DNA from: JBPRGG01 sp051418075
Lineage (GTDB): Bacteria; Bacteroidota; Bacteroidia; Cytophagales; Cyclobacteriaceae
DNA: 64,000 bases
Assembly: GCA_051418075.1 (NCBI GenBank)
Contig: JBPRGG010000132.1
Span: 62,001 to 126,000 of the forward strand
Direction: 5' to 3'
Positions 18,617 through 27,142 of the stretch are shown one piece after another; within the stretch, counting starts at the first letter, position 1; each line of letters opens with the position of its first letter. A program made the position numbers and the translations under genes. The notes under the pieces were generated by a model. The model did not search any database. It was not told where the DNA came from and saw nothing but the letters and a program-made list of their open reading frames with translations.

Positions 18617-20308
18617 ATGATCAAAAAGTTTCTCACACTGTCAATTTACCTCTTTTTAGTTTCCTCATGCTCGCCATCTACCGGCCAGAATTATGACCTG
18701 GAGGATTTGCAAAATTACATTGACTTTAGGGCTCAGCATGGCCGTTATAGTGGGGTCACTGTGATCTACCACCAGGATTCCCTGGTTTTTACCGCAGTTA
18801 ATGGAATGGCCAACCGTTCCTGGCAAGTCAGTAACAGCCTTCACACCCGGTTTGATCTGGCCTCTGTCACAAAAATGTTTACAGCCGCAGGGATTGGCAT
18901 CTTGCTGGATCAGGGGCGGTTGAAACTAAATGAAAATTTCATGCACTACTGGCCCGATTTTCCCCTGCCAAATGCCCGTGACATAACTATTCGTCAACTT
19001 CTTTCACATACCAGTGGTTTGACCGACCTTTTTTTTGAGGAAGATTACCTCCATTTTGATCGAAGCCGTTTGCGACAGCTCAGCCATTACGACCGGTTTT
19101 ATTCACAGCTTCGGATAAGAGATGTGCCGGAGGAGCGTATTTTGTATTCCAATACAAACTTCCTGATTCTGGGGCGGATCATTGAAAAAGTAACTGGTAC
19201 TGACTACTACGAATTTATGCAGGAGAATATTTTTGCTCCACTGCGGATGGAGAATACAGGCTTTTTCGAAAAGGATGATATTATACCAGGATTGGCTGAG
19301 GGTTATTTCCGCGATTCCCAGGCAAGTATGGAATTCGGAGTACCTAATGATGGCAAAGTTCGCAGAAATACGGCCATTCGAGCAGTGAAAGGTATGCCTG
19401 CCGGAGGTGCTTATGCTACAGCTTCAGACATGCATCATTTTATAAAAGGGTTGCAGTCAGGAAGTCTTTTGGCGGATACTACGCTGTCAATATTTACCAA
19501 TCAAGTGCAGGGAGGTTACGGACTGGGATTTCAGACCTACCGGCAACAGGGAATTGAGGTTTGGGGGCATTCCGGTGGCTTTTATGGAGTAAGTACAATG
19601 GTGTTTTATTTGCCTGAAAAACAGCTTACCTTTATCAGCCTGACCAATCAGGACTTTGCCGCCCAGCCTGTAATGGACCGGTTTATCAATCGACTTGCCG
19701 GGCAGACAGCTTATGAGCCGATAATTATTGATGCGGAAGATTTGATCAAATATGAGGGTTATTTTGAGATAGTTTCAGGAGAGATGCTGGGGCAGCAATT
19801 GAGCATAAAAGCAAAGAAAGATCACTTGCTGTTTGACAATGCTCTTGAATTTTATCCAATTGGTAATCACCGGCTTGTGGATATTGATAATGATGGCTTT
19901 GTATTAACTTTTTCCTTCTCAAAAACTGGTGAACTCCTGGGTTTTGAGCGTGGCGACAAGGTCAGGTTTCAGCAAAGGGCCCGGAAAATAGACCCCTCTC
20001 TGATAGAAAAACTACAGGCGATCACTTTACCTGATGATTTGCTACGAGAATACCTGTTGGACTTTCGGTTTACCGAAGAAGGCATGATGCCGGGCCATCA
20101 GCCAGAATTTTCCCTGCAGGAGGGGACCCTGCTGGTGGATAATATGATGCGTTTTCTACCTTACCAGCGGGATAAATTCTTTTTGGAAGATGATCCCGGT
20201 ATGCGCCTGTACTTTTTAAGAAATGATGATGGAGAGATTTATCGAATAAAAGTAATGAGAGAAAAGGAAGTAGCAGGTATTTTAGTACCCATACCAAAAC
20301 AGGAATAG
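18617..20308 (+). CDS. Class C beta-lactamase-like serine hydrolase (lipoprotein)
   Basis: Periplasmic or surface serine hydrolase of the AmpC/DD-peptidase/esterase superfamily. The signal peptide ends in a lipobox (FLVSSC, Cys 18). Catalytic motifs are complete: S83-V-T-K86, Y177-S-N179 and H318-S-G320. The catalytic domain spans about 30-370 and is followed by about 190 residues resembling the extra C-terminal (DUF3471-like) domains of many environmental members. Such proteins are usually peptidases or esterases, not true beta-lactamases. There are 142 bases between it and the AraC-type gene. Substrate unknown. Confidence 0.9.
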   Translation: MIKKFLTLSIYLFLVSSCSPSTGQNYDLEDLQNYIDFRAQHGRYSGVTVIYHQDSLVFTAVNGMANRSWQVSNSLHTRFDLASVTKMFTAAGIGILLDQGRLKLNENFMHYWPDFPLPNARDITIRQLLSHTSGLTDLFFEEDYLHFDRSRLRQLSHYDRFYSQLRIRDVPEERILYSNTNFLILGRIIEKVTGTDYYEFMQENIFAPLRMENTGFFEKDDIIPGLAEGYFRDSQASMEFGVPNDGKVRRNTAIRAVKGMPAGGAYATASDMHHFIKGLQSGSLLADTTLSIFTNQVQGGYGLGFQTYRQQGIEVWGHSGGFYGVSTMVFYLPEKQLTFISLTNQDFAAQPVMDRFINRLAGQTAYEPIIIDAEDLIKYEGYFEIVSGEMLGQQLSIKAKKDHLLFDNALEFYPIGNHRLVDIDNDGFVLTFSFSKTGELLGFERGDKVRFQQRARKIDPSLIEKLQAITLPDDLLREYLLDFRFTEEGMMPGHQPEFSLQEGTLLVDNMMRFLPYQRDKFFLEDDPGMRLYFLRNDDGEIYRIKVMREKEVAGILVPIPKQE

Positions 20309-20375
20309 GCTTTTATATCTATCTAAAGATATGTTATCTTAGAGAAACATACCACTCATCTCAAATCAACAAAAT

Positions 20376-20561
20376 ATGAAAACTAAATTTCTGCAAATAG
20401 AACCGGTTCTGCCCAGTCAGGACATTGAAAGAGACATAAATTGGCATTCCAGTTACCTCGGCTTTGAACCGGCACACTATGATAACATGTATGCTGTTTT
20501 GCGGAGAGAAAAACTTTTCATCCACCTCCAGTGGCATGCCGATAGCAAGGATGACTCCTAG
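20376..20561 (+). pseudogene. Truncated VOC/glyoxalase-bleomycin-resistance-like gene
   Basis: The first 58 residues read like the N-terminal half of a VOC-fold protein (EPVLPSQDIERDINWHSSYL, then MYAVLRREKLFIHLQWHAD), but the frame ends after 61 codons where about 120 are expected. The metal-ligand-like His and the second beta-alpha-beta-beta-beta module are missing. A MITE-like palindrome begins about 20 bases after the stop, so insertion or deletion at that point probably broke the gene. A small remnant protein cannot be excluded. Confidence 0.7.
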
Positions 20562-20581
20562 TGTGTTAATTACTAAATTAA

Positions 20582-20695
20582 ATTCACTATTTTCACCCTT
20601 CTTTTTCCTTTATACTGCGTTAAAATTTTCAACCGTAACGCTGCTATGCTCTCAAATTTTGCCTTGTCTAAAGAAAAAGGGAACAGTGAAAAATG
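20582..20695. mobile_element. MITE-like palindromic insertion with imperfect terminal inverted repeats
   Basis: The left end (20582-20613, TTCACTATTTTCACCC followed by a C/T-rich tract CTTTTTCCTTTA) is an imperfect inverted copy of the right end (20667-20693, CTAAAGAAAAAGGG then AACAGTGAAAAAT). The centre contains a second inverted pair, AAAATTTT near 20622 and AAATTTT near 20655. No transposase is encoded. It lies exactly where the VOC gene is cut and upstream of a broken ATP-grasp gene. Only one copy is in this window, so mobility is inferred from structure. Confidence 0.5.
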
Positions 20696-20787
20696 ATGCA
20701 TTGCGAAAAAATACGCCCGGATAGACCCATGAATTCGGCTGCCATGATCCGAATCGCAACATTATTTTTTTGGTGGAAGATGTATAG

Positions 20788-21254
20788 CGGAAAATTTTTG
20801 GTCTTTTTGAATTGCTTTCAATCAGGCATGATCAGCTGGAAAATTTTGTAAAAGCTTTTTGTCAGAAATACCAATATCATGGTCAGATAGGTTTTGATTT
20901 TATCCGGTCTGATCAAACTGGTGAAGTTTATGTGATTGAGGCCAATCCACGGTGATAATAGCTGCCCCCAGTGGTCCAGCTATGAATTTCCTTACCTTTT
21001 TAACTTACAATCTGATAAAGTCGCTGAAACAACGTCGTTTTTTAAGGTATGTTAAAGATATGCTGAAGGCCAGAGATGTGATTTTTAACCGGAAAGACCT
21101 ACTGCCATTCTTTATGCAGATCTTTACTATGATGGAATTTTTCTATAAAAGCCTGGTTTATCGTATCAAATTATCTGAAGCTTTTTACTACGATGCTACC
21201 TGGAATGGGAACAAATGCCCAGGTGAAAAACACCGGAAAGAAAAAATAAATTAG
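20788..21254 (+). pseudogene. Degraded ATP-grasp ligase-like gene (frameshifted, internally deleted)
   Basis: Bases 20788-20955 translate to a typical ATP-grasp segment (FCQKYQYHGQIGFDFIRSD, then GEVYVIEANPR), ending in TGA right after the metal/ATP-binding EANPR motif. A second frame from 20952 to 21254 encodes about 100 residues (RFLRYVKDMLKARDVIFNRK, DLLPFFMQIF, YDATWNGN) that resemble the C-terminal tail of the same kind of protein. The two pieces are in different frames and lack the segment that normally joins them, and there is no N-terminal domain. This is a decaying gene rather than two small genes. It is next to a truncated VOC gene and a palindromic insertion. Confidence 0.65.
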
Positions 21255-21314
21255 AACTTTTGAGGCCAAATATAGTTTAGAGTTGGATGTAAAACCGAAA
21301 ACAATATTTTTTTT

Positions 21315-21824
21315 ATGGCACAAGTAACGTTTAAAGGAAACCCGATTAATCTGGTAGGTGATCTACCTCAGGAAAATGCAACAGCTGAGGATGTCATTTT
21401 GGTAAAAGATGATATGTCCGAAGTAAAACTTTCAGAAATGAAGGGCAAAGTAAAGATCTTAATTGTTGTACCCAGCCTGGATACTTCAGTTTGCGCCACT
21501 GAAACCCGCAATTTTAGTCAAAAACTATCCAGTAAAAAGGATATTGAAGCCATTGTAATATCTAAAGACCTGCCTTTTGCTATGAAAAGATATATGCAGG
21601 AAAATGATATCAGCAATATCACTTCAGCTTCTGATTTCAGATATTGTGATTTCAACAAGAAATTCAACACCGAAATGGCGGATGGTCCATTAAAAGGTTT
21701 GTCAGCCCGGGCTGTATTTGTTCTGGATAAAGACAACGTAGTGAAATATGCAGAACTGGTACCGGAAATTGCCCAGGAGCCTGATTATGATAAAGCCATT
21801 GAAGCTGCTGAAAAATTAGTCTAA
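21315..21824 (+). CDS. tpx: Thiol peroxidase (Tpx-type atypical 2-Cys peroxiredoxin)
   Basis: Reduces hydrogen peroxide and alkyl hydroperoxides with thioredoxin. The 169 residues match Tpx throughout: FKGNPINLVGDLPQ at the start, the peroxidatic-site motif PSLDTSVC with Cys60, DLPFAMKRYM, and ADGPLKGLSARAVFVLD. In E. coli Tpx the resolving Cys95 follows DLPFAQSRF; here that position is Met94, and a Cys occurs instead at 111 (SDFRYCDF), where E. coli has Ala. The resolving partner therefore appears relocated or absent. The gene stands alone; its terminator is shared with the convergent HXXEE gene. Confidence 0.9.
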   Translation: MAQVTFKGNPINLVGDLPQENATAEDVILVKDDMSEVKLSEMKGKVKILIVVPSLDTSVCATETRNFSQKLSSKKDIEAIVISKDLPFAMKRYMQENDISNITSASDFRYCDFNKKFNTEMADGPLKGLSARAVFVLDKDNVVKYAELVPEIAQEPDYDKAIEAAEKLV

Positions 21825-21838
21825 ATTGGATTTGTTTT

Positions 21839-21869
21839 ATACCATCTAAATTCTATGTTTAGATGGTAT
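21839..21869. terminator. Bidirectional terminator between tpx and the HXXEE gene
   Basis: A perfect 12-bp stem (ATACCATCTAAA with TTTAGATGGTAT) closes a 7-base loop, with T-rich flanks on both sides. The right arm overlaps the stop codon of the convergent gene (21859-21861). Confidence 0.8.
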
Positions 21870-22389
21870 TTATTATTATCCTGCTTAACCCTAAAGAAGA
21901 AATTGTCAGTAACGGATTCAGTAACAAACCTGCCAAAAATATCCATATCATTTTTCTTCTGCTGATGATACCATGTTTTAGTGCGTGTATGAAAAGATAA
22001 ATTCCCAGAGGAAGAAAAAATCCCACTGCCGTAATCAATCCTGGTACATAGCCAAGTATTACCAGGGACTGTAGCAAATGGTTCACGCCGTTGATTAGTA
22101 GACCCGCCCCTAATACCATCATGACTATCATGGCTGTTTTATTGCCTGAACTGATCATGAAGATGGAAATGACAAAAACAAGCAAAGTCAGGAAGCTGAC
22201 AGCAATGATAAACTGTATGGGAGATACTTCCAGCCAGATTGGAAAGATGCCCGGGAACAGGCTGGATAATTTTTCCTGTATGATATGGCCGTTTCTGTCC
22301 ATACCCAATATTTCCTCAGCATTGTGTAGAGTAAAACTTATGGGAATAAACCAAAATAGTCTTTTTATGTGATCAGAAACAGATTCCAT
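21859..22389 (-). CDS. HXXEE-domain membrane protein
   Basis: A small integral membrane protein of 176 residues with about five hydrophobic helices. Near the N-terminus it has FTLHNAEEILGMDRN, the HxxEE motif that defines the HXXEE family; a metal-dependent membrane hydrolase activity has been guessed for this family but is not established. The remaining helices are rich in Gly, Ile and Leu, with the charged tail RRKMIWIFL near the end. It converges with tpx and diverges from the proline symporter (189-base gap). No partner or regulation is evident. Confidence 0.8.
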   Translation of the reverse strand: MESVSDHIKRLFWFIPISFTLHNAEEILGMDRNGHIIQEKLSSLFPGIFPIWLEVSPIQFIIAVSFLTLLVFVISIFMISSGNKTAMIVMMVLGAGLLINGVNHLLQSLVILGYVPGLITAVGFFLPLGIYLFIHALKHGIISRRKMIWIFLAGLLLNPLLTISSLGLSRIIINTI

Positions 22390-22578
22390 TTGAGTTGAGT
22401 AATAAAAATCCAGATTTTTACCTAAAAAATCCCTTCAAATTAGAAATATTCATTAACATATACAAGAAAACTGAAAAATGACCGCTTAAATATGAGGAAT
22501 TAGCATTTAATATATCTTCTACTAATCTCCTGAACCGGATAATTTTTTTAAATTTAAGGTCGATTTAACTTTTTAAAT

Positions 22579-24066
22579 ATGGTTCAGGAAAATATTGGTA
22601 TTCTCATCTCTTTTATTTTATACCTCTTTTGTATGATCCTGATCGGGTGGTTCTTTTTCAGCCGTACCTCAAATCTTTCCGATTATTTGTTAGGTGGCAG
22701 GGGCCTGAACAGCTGGGTTACTTCGCTGAGCGCTCAGGCTTCAGATATGAGTGGGTGGTTGTTACTGGGGCTGCCCGGATATGCTTATTTAGCTGGTCTG
22801 GAGGCTGGGTGGATAGCTTTGGGGTTATTTACTGGCACTTATATCAACTGGAAAGTGGTAGCTCGAAGACTCAGAAAATATACCGAAATTGCTGGTAATT
22901 CACTGACATTGCCTGATTATTTTAGCGAAAGGTTTAAGTCTGATAATCACCTGCTCAGGATCATCTCTGCAGTTTTTATCCTGGTCTTTTTTTTAATCTA
23001 TACTTCTTCCGGATTTGTGGCCGGGGCTAAGCTCTTCAGTACCGTATTCGGGTTGTCTTATTTTTGGGCCCTGGTGATTGGTGTGCTGGTGATCATTTCC
23101 TATACTTTTCTGGGTGGGTTTATGGCCGTAAGCTGGACTGATTTTGTACAGGGTATTATCATGTTTATAGCCATAATTCTGATTCCTGGGCTGGCTGTAT
23201 GGCAAACAGGAGGCTTTAATGCTACTTTTGATCAAATAACTGAAATCAATCCCCATTGGCTAAGTTTCAGCCAGACCACTGAAGGAGTGCCTATTTCAGC
23301 CATTGTGATTATCTCTTCCCTGGCCTGGGGGCTGGGTTATTTTGGACAACCACATATTCTGGCTCGTTTTATGGCCATTCGACATTCTTCCCAGATCAAA
23401 AAAGCGCGTAGAGTAGCCATTGTATGGGTAGCTGTAAGTTTGATATGCGCTGTGTTTATAGGAATGCTGGGTAACCTGGTAGTGGAGCAGTCTTTACAGG
23501 GGGATGATGCCGAAACGGTTTTTATGCTGATGATAGAAGCATTGGTGCATCCCCTTTTCTCAGGAATTATCCTTTCGGCTATTTTAGCAGCAATTATGAG
23601 TACAGCTGACTCCCAGCTTTTGGTTACATCTTCAGCCATCAGTGAAGATATTTACCGGGTACTGATTAAAAAAGATGCTTCTGACCGTGATTTGCTTTGG
23701 GTAAGCCGGGCCAGTGTATTGGTGGTTGCAATTGTTGCCTTTATCATAGCTCTTAATCCGGAATCATCAGTTTTGGAATTGGTAGCTTATGCCTGGGCTG
23801 GCTTTGGCGCTTCATTTGGGCCATTAATTCTTTTTTCTTTATTTTGGAAAAGAATGACTTATAAGGCTGCCATATCGGGGGTATTATCAGGGGGGATTAC
23901 TGTTTTGCTATGGAAACAGCTTAACGGTGGTCTGTTCGAACTTTATGAAATAGTGCCCGGGTTTTTGTTGTCATGTTTTTGTATTGTATTAGTAAGTTGG
24001 TGGGATCGTCCTCCATCCAAACAAGTGATTCGGGAATTTGAAAGTATTGAGACCATTGATATTTAA
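22579..24066 (+). CDS. putP: Sodium/proline symporter of the SSS family
   Basis: Inner-membrane Na+-coupled transporter with about 13 helices over 495 residues. The segments SDYLLGGRGLNSWVTSLSAQ, ASDMSGWLLLGLPG and WGLGYFGQPHILARFMAI are characteristic of PutP within the sodium:solute symporter family, and STADSQLLVTSSAISED carries the Ser/Thr residues of the second sodium site. The length and the C-terminal hydrophilic tail agree with PutP. It is monocistronic, and no proline catabolic gene (putA) is in the window, so proline may serve in osmoprotection or nutrition. A repeat element lies directly downstream. Confidence 0.9.
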   Translation: MVQENIGILISFILYLFCMILIGWFFFSRTSNLSDYLLGGRGLNSWVTSLSAQASDMSGWLLLGLPGYAYLAGLEAGWIALGLFTGTYINWKVVARRLRKYTEIAGNSLTLPDYFSERFKSDNHLLRIISAVFILVFFLIYTSSGFVAGAKLFSTVFGLSYFWALVIGVLVIISYTFLGGFMAVSWTDFVQGIIMFIAIILIPGLAVWQTGGFNATFDQITEINPHWLSFSQTTEGVPISAIVIISSLAWGLGYFGQPHILARFMAIRHSSQIKKARRVAIVWVAVSLICAVFIGMLGNLVVEQSLQGDDAETVFMLMIEALVHPLFSGIILSAILAAIMSTADSQLLVTSSAISEDIYRVLIKKDASDRDLLWVSRASVLVVAIVAFIIALNPESSVLELVAYAWAGFGASFGPLILFSLFWKRMTYKAAISGVLSGGITVLLWKQLNGGLFELYEIVPGFLLSCFCIVLVSWWDRPPSKQVIREFESIETIDI

Positions 24067-24115
24067 GCGGGGGTAGGAGCTAAGGTTTATATTCTTCATT
24101 GCGGGACATTTTTGG

Positions 24116-24212
24116 CCTGGCCGGAAGGGCCCGGCACATCATTGTAGTATTTTCTGTCGGGCCAGCGCTGTCTTTGATTTTCTAATAATCATAGGCCTCT
24201 TGCAATCTGCCT
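24116..24212. repeat. Dispersed intergenic repeat, copy A (internally deleted)
   Basis: Begins CCTGGCCGGAAGGG and continues to TTTTCTGTCGGGCCAGCG and AATAATCATAGGCCTC. These blocks match the start and end of copy B at 34870-35070, but the middle (CTTGAT...ATCAAG block and TCTCGCGGC block) is missing. It sits between the convergent putP and DUF58 genes. Orientation is that of copy B. Confidence 0.75.
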
Positions 24213-24289
24213 CAGCAGTCAGAGCATATTGTCATTCGTATTTTTCTACAGATATCGGGAGATCACTTTATCGCTATATACAATCAAAA

Positions 24290-25213
24290 CTAGCCCATCT
24301 TCGATCTTTTGATCAGGTAAGCACTTAAGATTTTATCATAGTCTTCATTGATATCTGCTTCGATGAAATCAATTTTAAAATGGCCACACTTGATTTTCAG
24401 GTCATGATAATACTTGAGCATGTATTGTTGATAATTCTTTTTGATCTGTGAAGGTTGAAGTTTTACCTTTTCCCGGGTTTCAAGGTCAATAAATTCATAA
24501 GGCCGCTCTTCAAAATCAAATTCAAATTCAGTTTTACGATCTGTGACATGAAAAATCAGCACTTCATGCTGGTTATGTTTAAGATGCTGCAGGGCGGTCA
24601 GGGTCTTATCAATTTGTTCTTCATTATCAAACATGTCACTGAAAAGGATCACCAGACTGCGGCGATGGATCTTTTCAGCGATCTGATCGATTACATCCGC
24701 CACTGCTGTTCTTTTTTCCATATGGTTTTGTTGAAGCAGGTTTTCCAGGTAAATGAACAATTTATGCAGATGTGAACCGGTAGATTTAACCTGAGTCTGG
24801 ATTTCTATCTGATCAGAAAAGGTGGTTATACCCACTGCATCCCTTTGCCGGTGCAGTAAAAAAGCCAGTGTGGCAGCTGCCATTATGCTAAAAGTAATTT
24901 TACCGTAGGTATTCACCGGATAATACATGGAAGAAGAATTATCAATAACCAGCTGACAACGAAGGTTGGTTTCCTCTTCATATCTTTTAGTAAAAAGCTT
25001 ATCGGTTTTGGCATACACCTTCCAGTCAATATGCCGGGTGCTTTCACCTGTATTGTAAAGTCTGTGTTCGGCAAACTCAACTGAAAATCCATGGTAAGGC
25101 GATTTATGCAGACCGGTAATAAAACCTTCCACCATCTGCTTCGCCAGAAATTCTATGTTGCCAAACTCTCTAACTTTCTTTAAGTCTAATTTCATTGCCT
25201 TGTATTGAATCAC
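24290..25213 (-). CDS. DUF58 domain-containing protein (MoxR-associated von Willebrand-like)
   Basis: Member of the DUF58 family that usually works with a MoxR-type AAA ATPase. Visible family hallmarks are the segment ESTRHIDWKVYAKTDKLFTK and a MIDAS-like metal site DNSSSMYY, followed by a vWA-type fold (HRRSLVILFSDMFDNEEQ). The better start is the ATG at 25195 (MKLDLKKVREFGNIEF), because the seven extra residues of the longer frame are not typical. No MoxR gene is adjacent, which is unusual because the two are often neighbours. The upstream region (25214-25594) is shared with the divergent PUR-protein gene. Confidence 0.87.
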   Translation of the reverse strand: MIQYKAMKLDLKKVREFGNIEFLAKQMVEGFITGLHKSPYHGFSVEFAEHRLYNTGESTRHIDWKVYAKTDKLFTKRYEEETNLRCQLVIDNSSSMYYPVNTYGKITFSIMAAATLAFLLHRQRDAVGITTFSDQIEIQTQVKSTGSHLHKLFIYLENLLQQNHMEKRTAVADVIDQIAEKIHRRSLVILFSDMFDNEEQIDKTLTALQHLKHNQHEVLIFHVTDRKTEFEFDFEERPYEFIDLETREKVKLQPSQIKKNYQQYMLKYYHDLKIKCGHFKIDFIEADINEDYDKILSAYLIKRSKMG

Positions 25214-25594
25214 ATTAAATATAAGCCTTTAATTCCACATAAACCGCGCCTATTGGTTGATATTTCCTGATAAAAATGTGGATACTTTAACTACAACCAT
25301 TCCGGGTTTAAATTGTGGGGCATTCTGGTAAAATTTACAGCATGATCATTTTTTACCACTGGGAAGGCAAAAAAATATAAAATTGTTTTGAATATTCAAT
25401 TATTATTATAATCTTGAGTGATAATAATTACTTGAAGATATTATTATAAATCAGTTAAGATTTATTTAAAGTTATTTGCAAATGTAAATGAATGTATGCT
25501 ATCTTTAAAGTAGTTTTTGGATAGAATTAACAAATTTTTAATTTCAAGCATATAAAATAAGCATATAAATTTGTAAACAAAAACACTTAGGATT
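25214..25594. promoter_or_regulatory. Divergent intergenic region with AT-rich repeats
   Basis: 381 bases between the DUF58 and PUR-protein genes. The decamer ATTATTATAA occurs at 25402-25411 and again at 25440-25449, with CTTGAG and CTTGAAG in between and an inverted partner ATAATAATT at 25421-25429. This could be an operator for one of the divergent genes, but AT-rich sequence makes such patterns common. No ORF is supported. Confidence 0.35.
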
Positions 25595-25927
25595 GTGGAA
25601 GAGAACAAGGAAAACGGAAAACAAGAGATTTATTCGCAAAGAGTCAGAGCAGGTAAGAGAACTTATTTCTTTGATGTGAAGTCAACCAGATCTAACGATT
25701 ATTATCTGACCATTACCGAAAGCAAAAGAAGGTATAAGGATGATGGGTTCTTTTATGAAAAGCACAAAATCTTTCTTTATAAAGAAGATTTTGACAAATT
25801 CATTACTGCTTTAAAGGAAACTGTTGACCATGTCAAAACAGAACTGATGCCGGAATTTGATTTTTCTCAATTCGATAAGAATGAGGAAGAATCAGAAGAA
25901 ATGGGTGGCGAATTGAAATGGGATTAA
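25595..25927 (+). CDS. PUR-domain (DUF3276) nucleic-acid-binding protein, GTG start
   Basis: A 110-residue protein of the DUF3276 family, which has the PUR-alpha fold found in single-stranded nucleic-acid-binding proteins of Bacteroidota and spirochaetes. One PUR repeat is visible (QRVRAGKRTYFFDVKSTRSN, DYYLTITESKRRY, KIFLYKEDFDKFITAL), followed by an acidic tail ending MGGELKWD. Translation starts at GTG (25595); there is no upstream in-frame ATG that fits. It is monocistronic with a strong terminator 25 bases downstream. A role in RNA or DNA binding is inferred from the fold family; the target is unknown. Confidence 0.88.
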   Translation: MEENKENGKQEIYSQRVRAGKRTYFFDVKSTRSNDYYLTITESKRRYKDDGFFYEKHKIFLYKEDFDKFITALKETVDHVKTELMPEFDFSQFDKNEEESEEMGGELKWD

Positions 25928-25951
25928 TTATTTAAGGAAAAAATTTGTACT

Positions 25952-25987
25952 AAAGCTCTTGGAATAATTCAAGGGCTTTATTTTTTT
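25952..25987 (+). terminator. Rho-independent terminator of the PUR-protein gene
   Basis: A 10-bp stem with one G-T wobble (AAAGCTCTTG with CAAGGGCTTT) and an 8-base loop, followed by A and seven T. Confidence 0.85.
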
Positions 25988-26020
25988 ACTATTTTTGCCG
26001 TTCAGCCTCACTGTGTCACT

Positions 26021-27121
26021 ATGAATACGCGTACCATCATAAATATTATTTTTTTAATAATTGGACTGGTGATTTTTGGGTTTCTGGTATGGTATTTCTC
26101 AAATATTTTTATCTACCTGATTATTTCAATGGTTATCGCTACCATTCTCAAACCATTAACCAATTATATTGGTCAAATTCATTTTTTCAGACTACAATTA
26201 CCCCGGGCTTTAGCTGTGATACTATCCTTCCTGGTATTGATCGTGATACTCAGCCTGTTCATAGTGTTATTCATTCCCCTGGTTAATGAACAAATCCAGG
26301 TGCTGACCAATATCGACTATGCCAATTTACTGCAAAGTGCCACCGCACCGCTCAACCAGTTGGAAAATTTTCTCATTAACAATAACCTCACTATCAAAGA
26401 GCAGGGCTCCCTGGTGGCTAATCTGCAGGATTATCTGTCTTCCCTGATCGAACCGCTTAATATTACCAGCCTGATCAATGAGATTATCTCTCTGGCCGGC
26501 AGTTTTTTTATTGGTTTAATAGCAGTGGTCTTCATTACCTTCTTCTTGTTATATGAAAAAGGGATTTTCCGTAAACATCTCATAAGCCTGATTCCTAATA
26601 ATTATTTTGAAGTTTCCATAGCAGCTATTTATAAAATAGAAAAGCTATTGTCCAATTACCTGATCGGACTATTGTTCCAGATGTTTTCTATTTTTAGCAT
26701 TGTTTATATAGGACTCACCATTTTAGGTATTAAATATTCTCTGGCAATAGGTGTGTTTGCTGCTTTTGCCAACCTGATCCCTTACCTGGGACCTGTTTTG
26801 GGGGCCAGTTTTGGTTTATTTGTAGGGTTGTCAATCACACCCGGCCTGGAAAACACCAATGACTACATTTTCCTTACCGCAAAGATCGTGAGTGTATTTG
26901 CGGTGGTACAATTAACGGATAATTTATTTTTACAGCCATTAATTTTCTCAAAAAGTGTGAAAGCACATCCATTGGAAATATTTATTATTATTTTTGTGGG
27001 CGCTACCCTGGCCGGCATACCTGGCATGATTGCTGCTATTCCGGCTTACACCGTAATAAGGGTATCATTTTTAGAGCTTTACAACGGCTATAAAGAGTAT
27101 AATATTTTCAAAATCAACTAA
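26021..27121 (+). CDS. AI-2E family transporter (PerM/YhhT type)
   Basis: Integral inner-membrane protein of 366 residues with about eight helices: two pairs at the N-terminus, a central extracytoplasmic segment (about 95-160), and a C-terminal bundle containing ANLIPYLGPVLGASFGLFVG and the conserved FLQPLIFSKSVKAHPLEIF, hallmarks of the AI-2E/PerM family. Members have been linked to autoinducer-2 export, Na+/H+ antiport or permease activity, so the substrate is undetermined. It starts 33 bases after the previous terminator and precedes ychF by 21 bases, so the two may be co-transcribed. Confidence 0.9.
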   Translation: MNTRTIINIIFLIIGLVIFGFLVWYFSNIFIYLIISMVIATILKPLTNYIGQIHFFRLQLPRALAVILSFLVLIVILSLFIVLFIPLVNEQIQVLTNIDYANLLQSATAPLNQLENFLINNNLTIKEQGSLVANLQDYLSSLIEPLNITSLINEIISLAGSFFIGLIAVVFITFFLLYEKGIFRKHLISLIPNNYFEVSIAAIYKIEKLLSNYLIGLLFQMFSIFSIVYIGLTILGIKYSLAIGVFAAFANLIPYLGPVLGASFGLFVGLSITPGLENTNDYIFLTAKIVSVFAVVQLTDNLFLQPLIFSKSVKAHPLEIFIIIFVGATLAGIPGMIAAIPAYTVIRVSFLELYNGYKEYNIFKIN

Positions 27122-27142
27122 AACAATACAGTTTAATCAAAG

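Noticed and set aside
20464..20724. 86-aa ORF over the VOC remnant and palindrome
   Set aside because: It is out of frame with the VOC fragment and runs through a MITE-like palindrome, so it is unlikely to be a real gene.
25402..25449. Direct and inverted ATTATTATAA repeats as an origin or partition site
   Set aside because: No DnaA boxes (TTATCCACA) or replication genes are near; AT-rich repeats are expected by chance in such regions.
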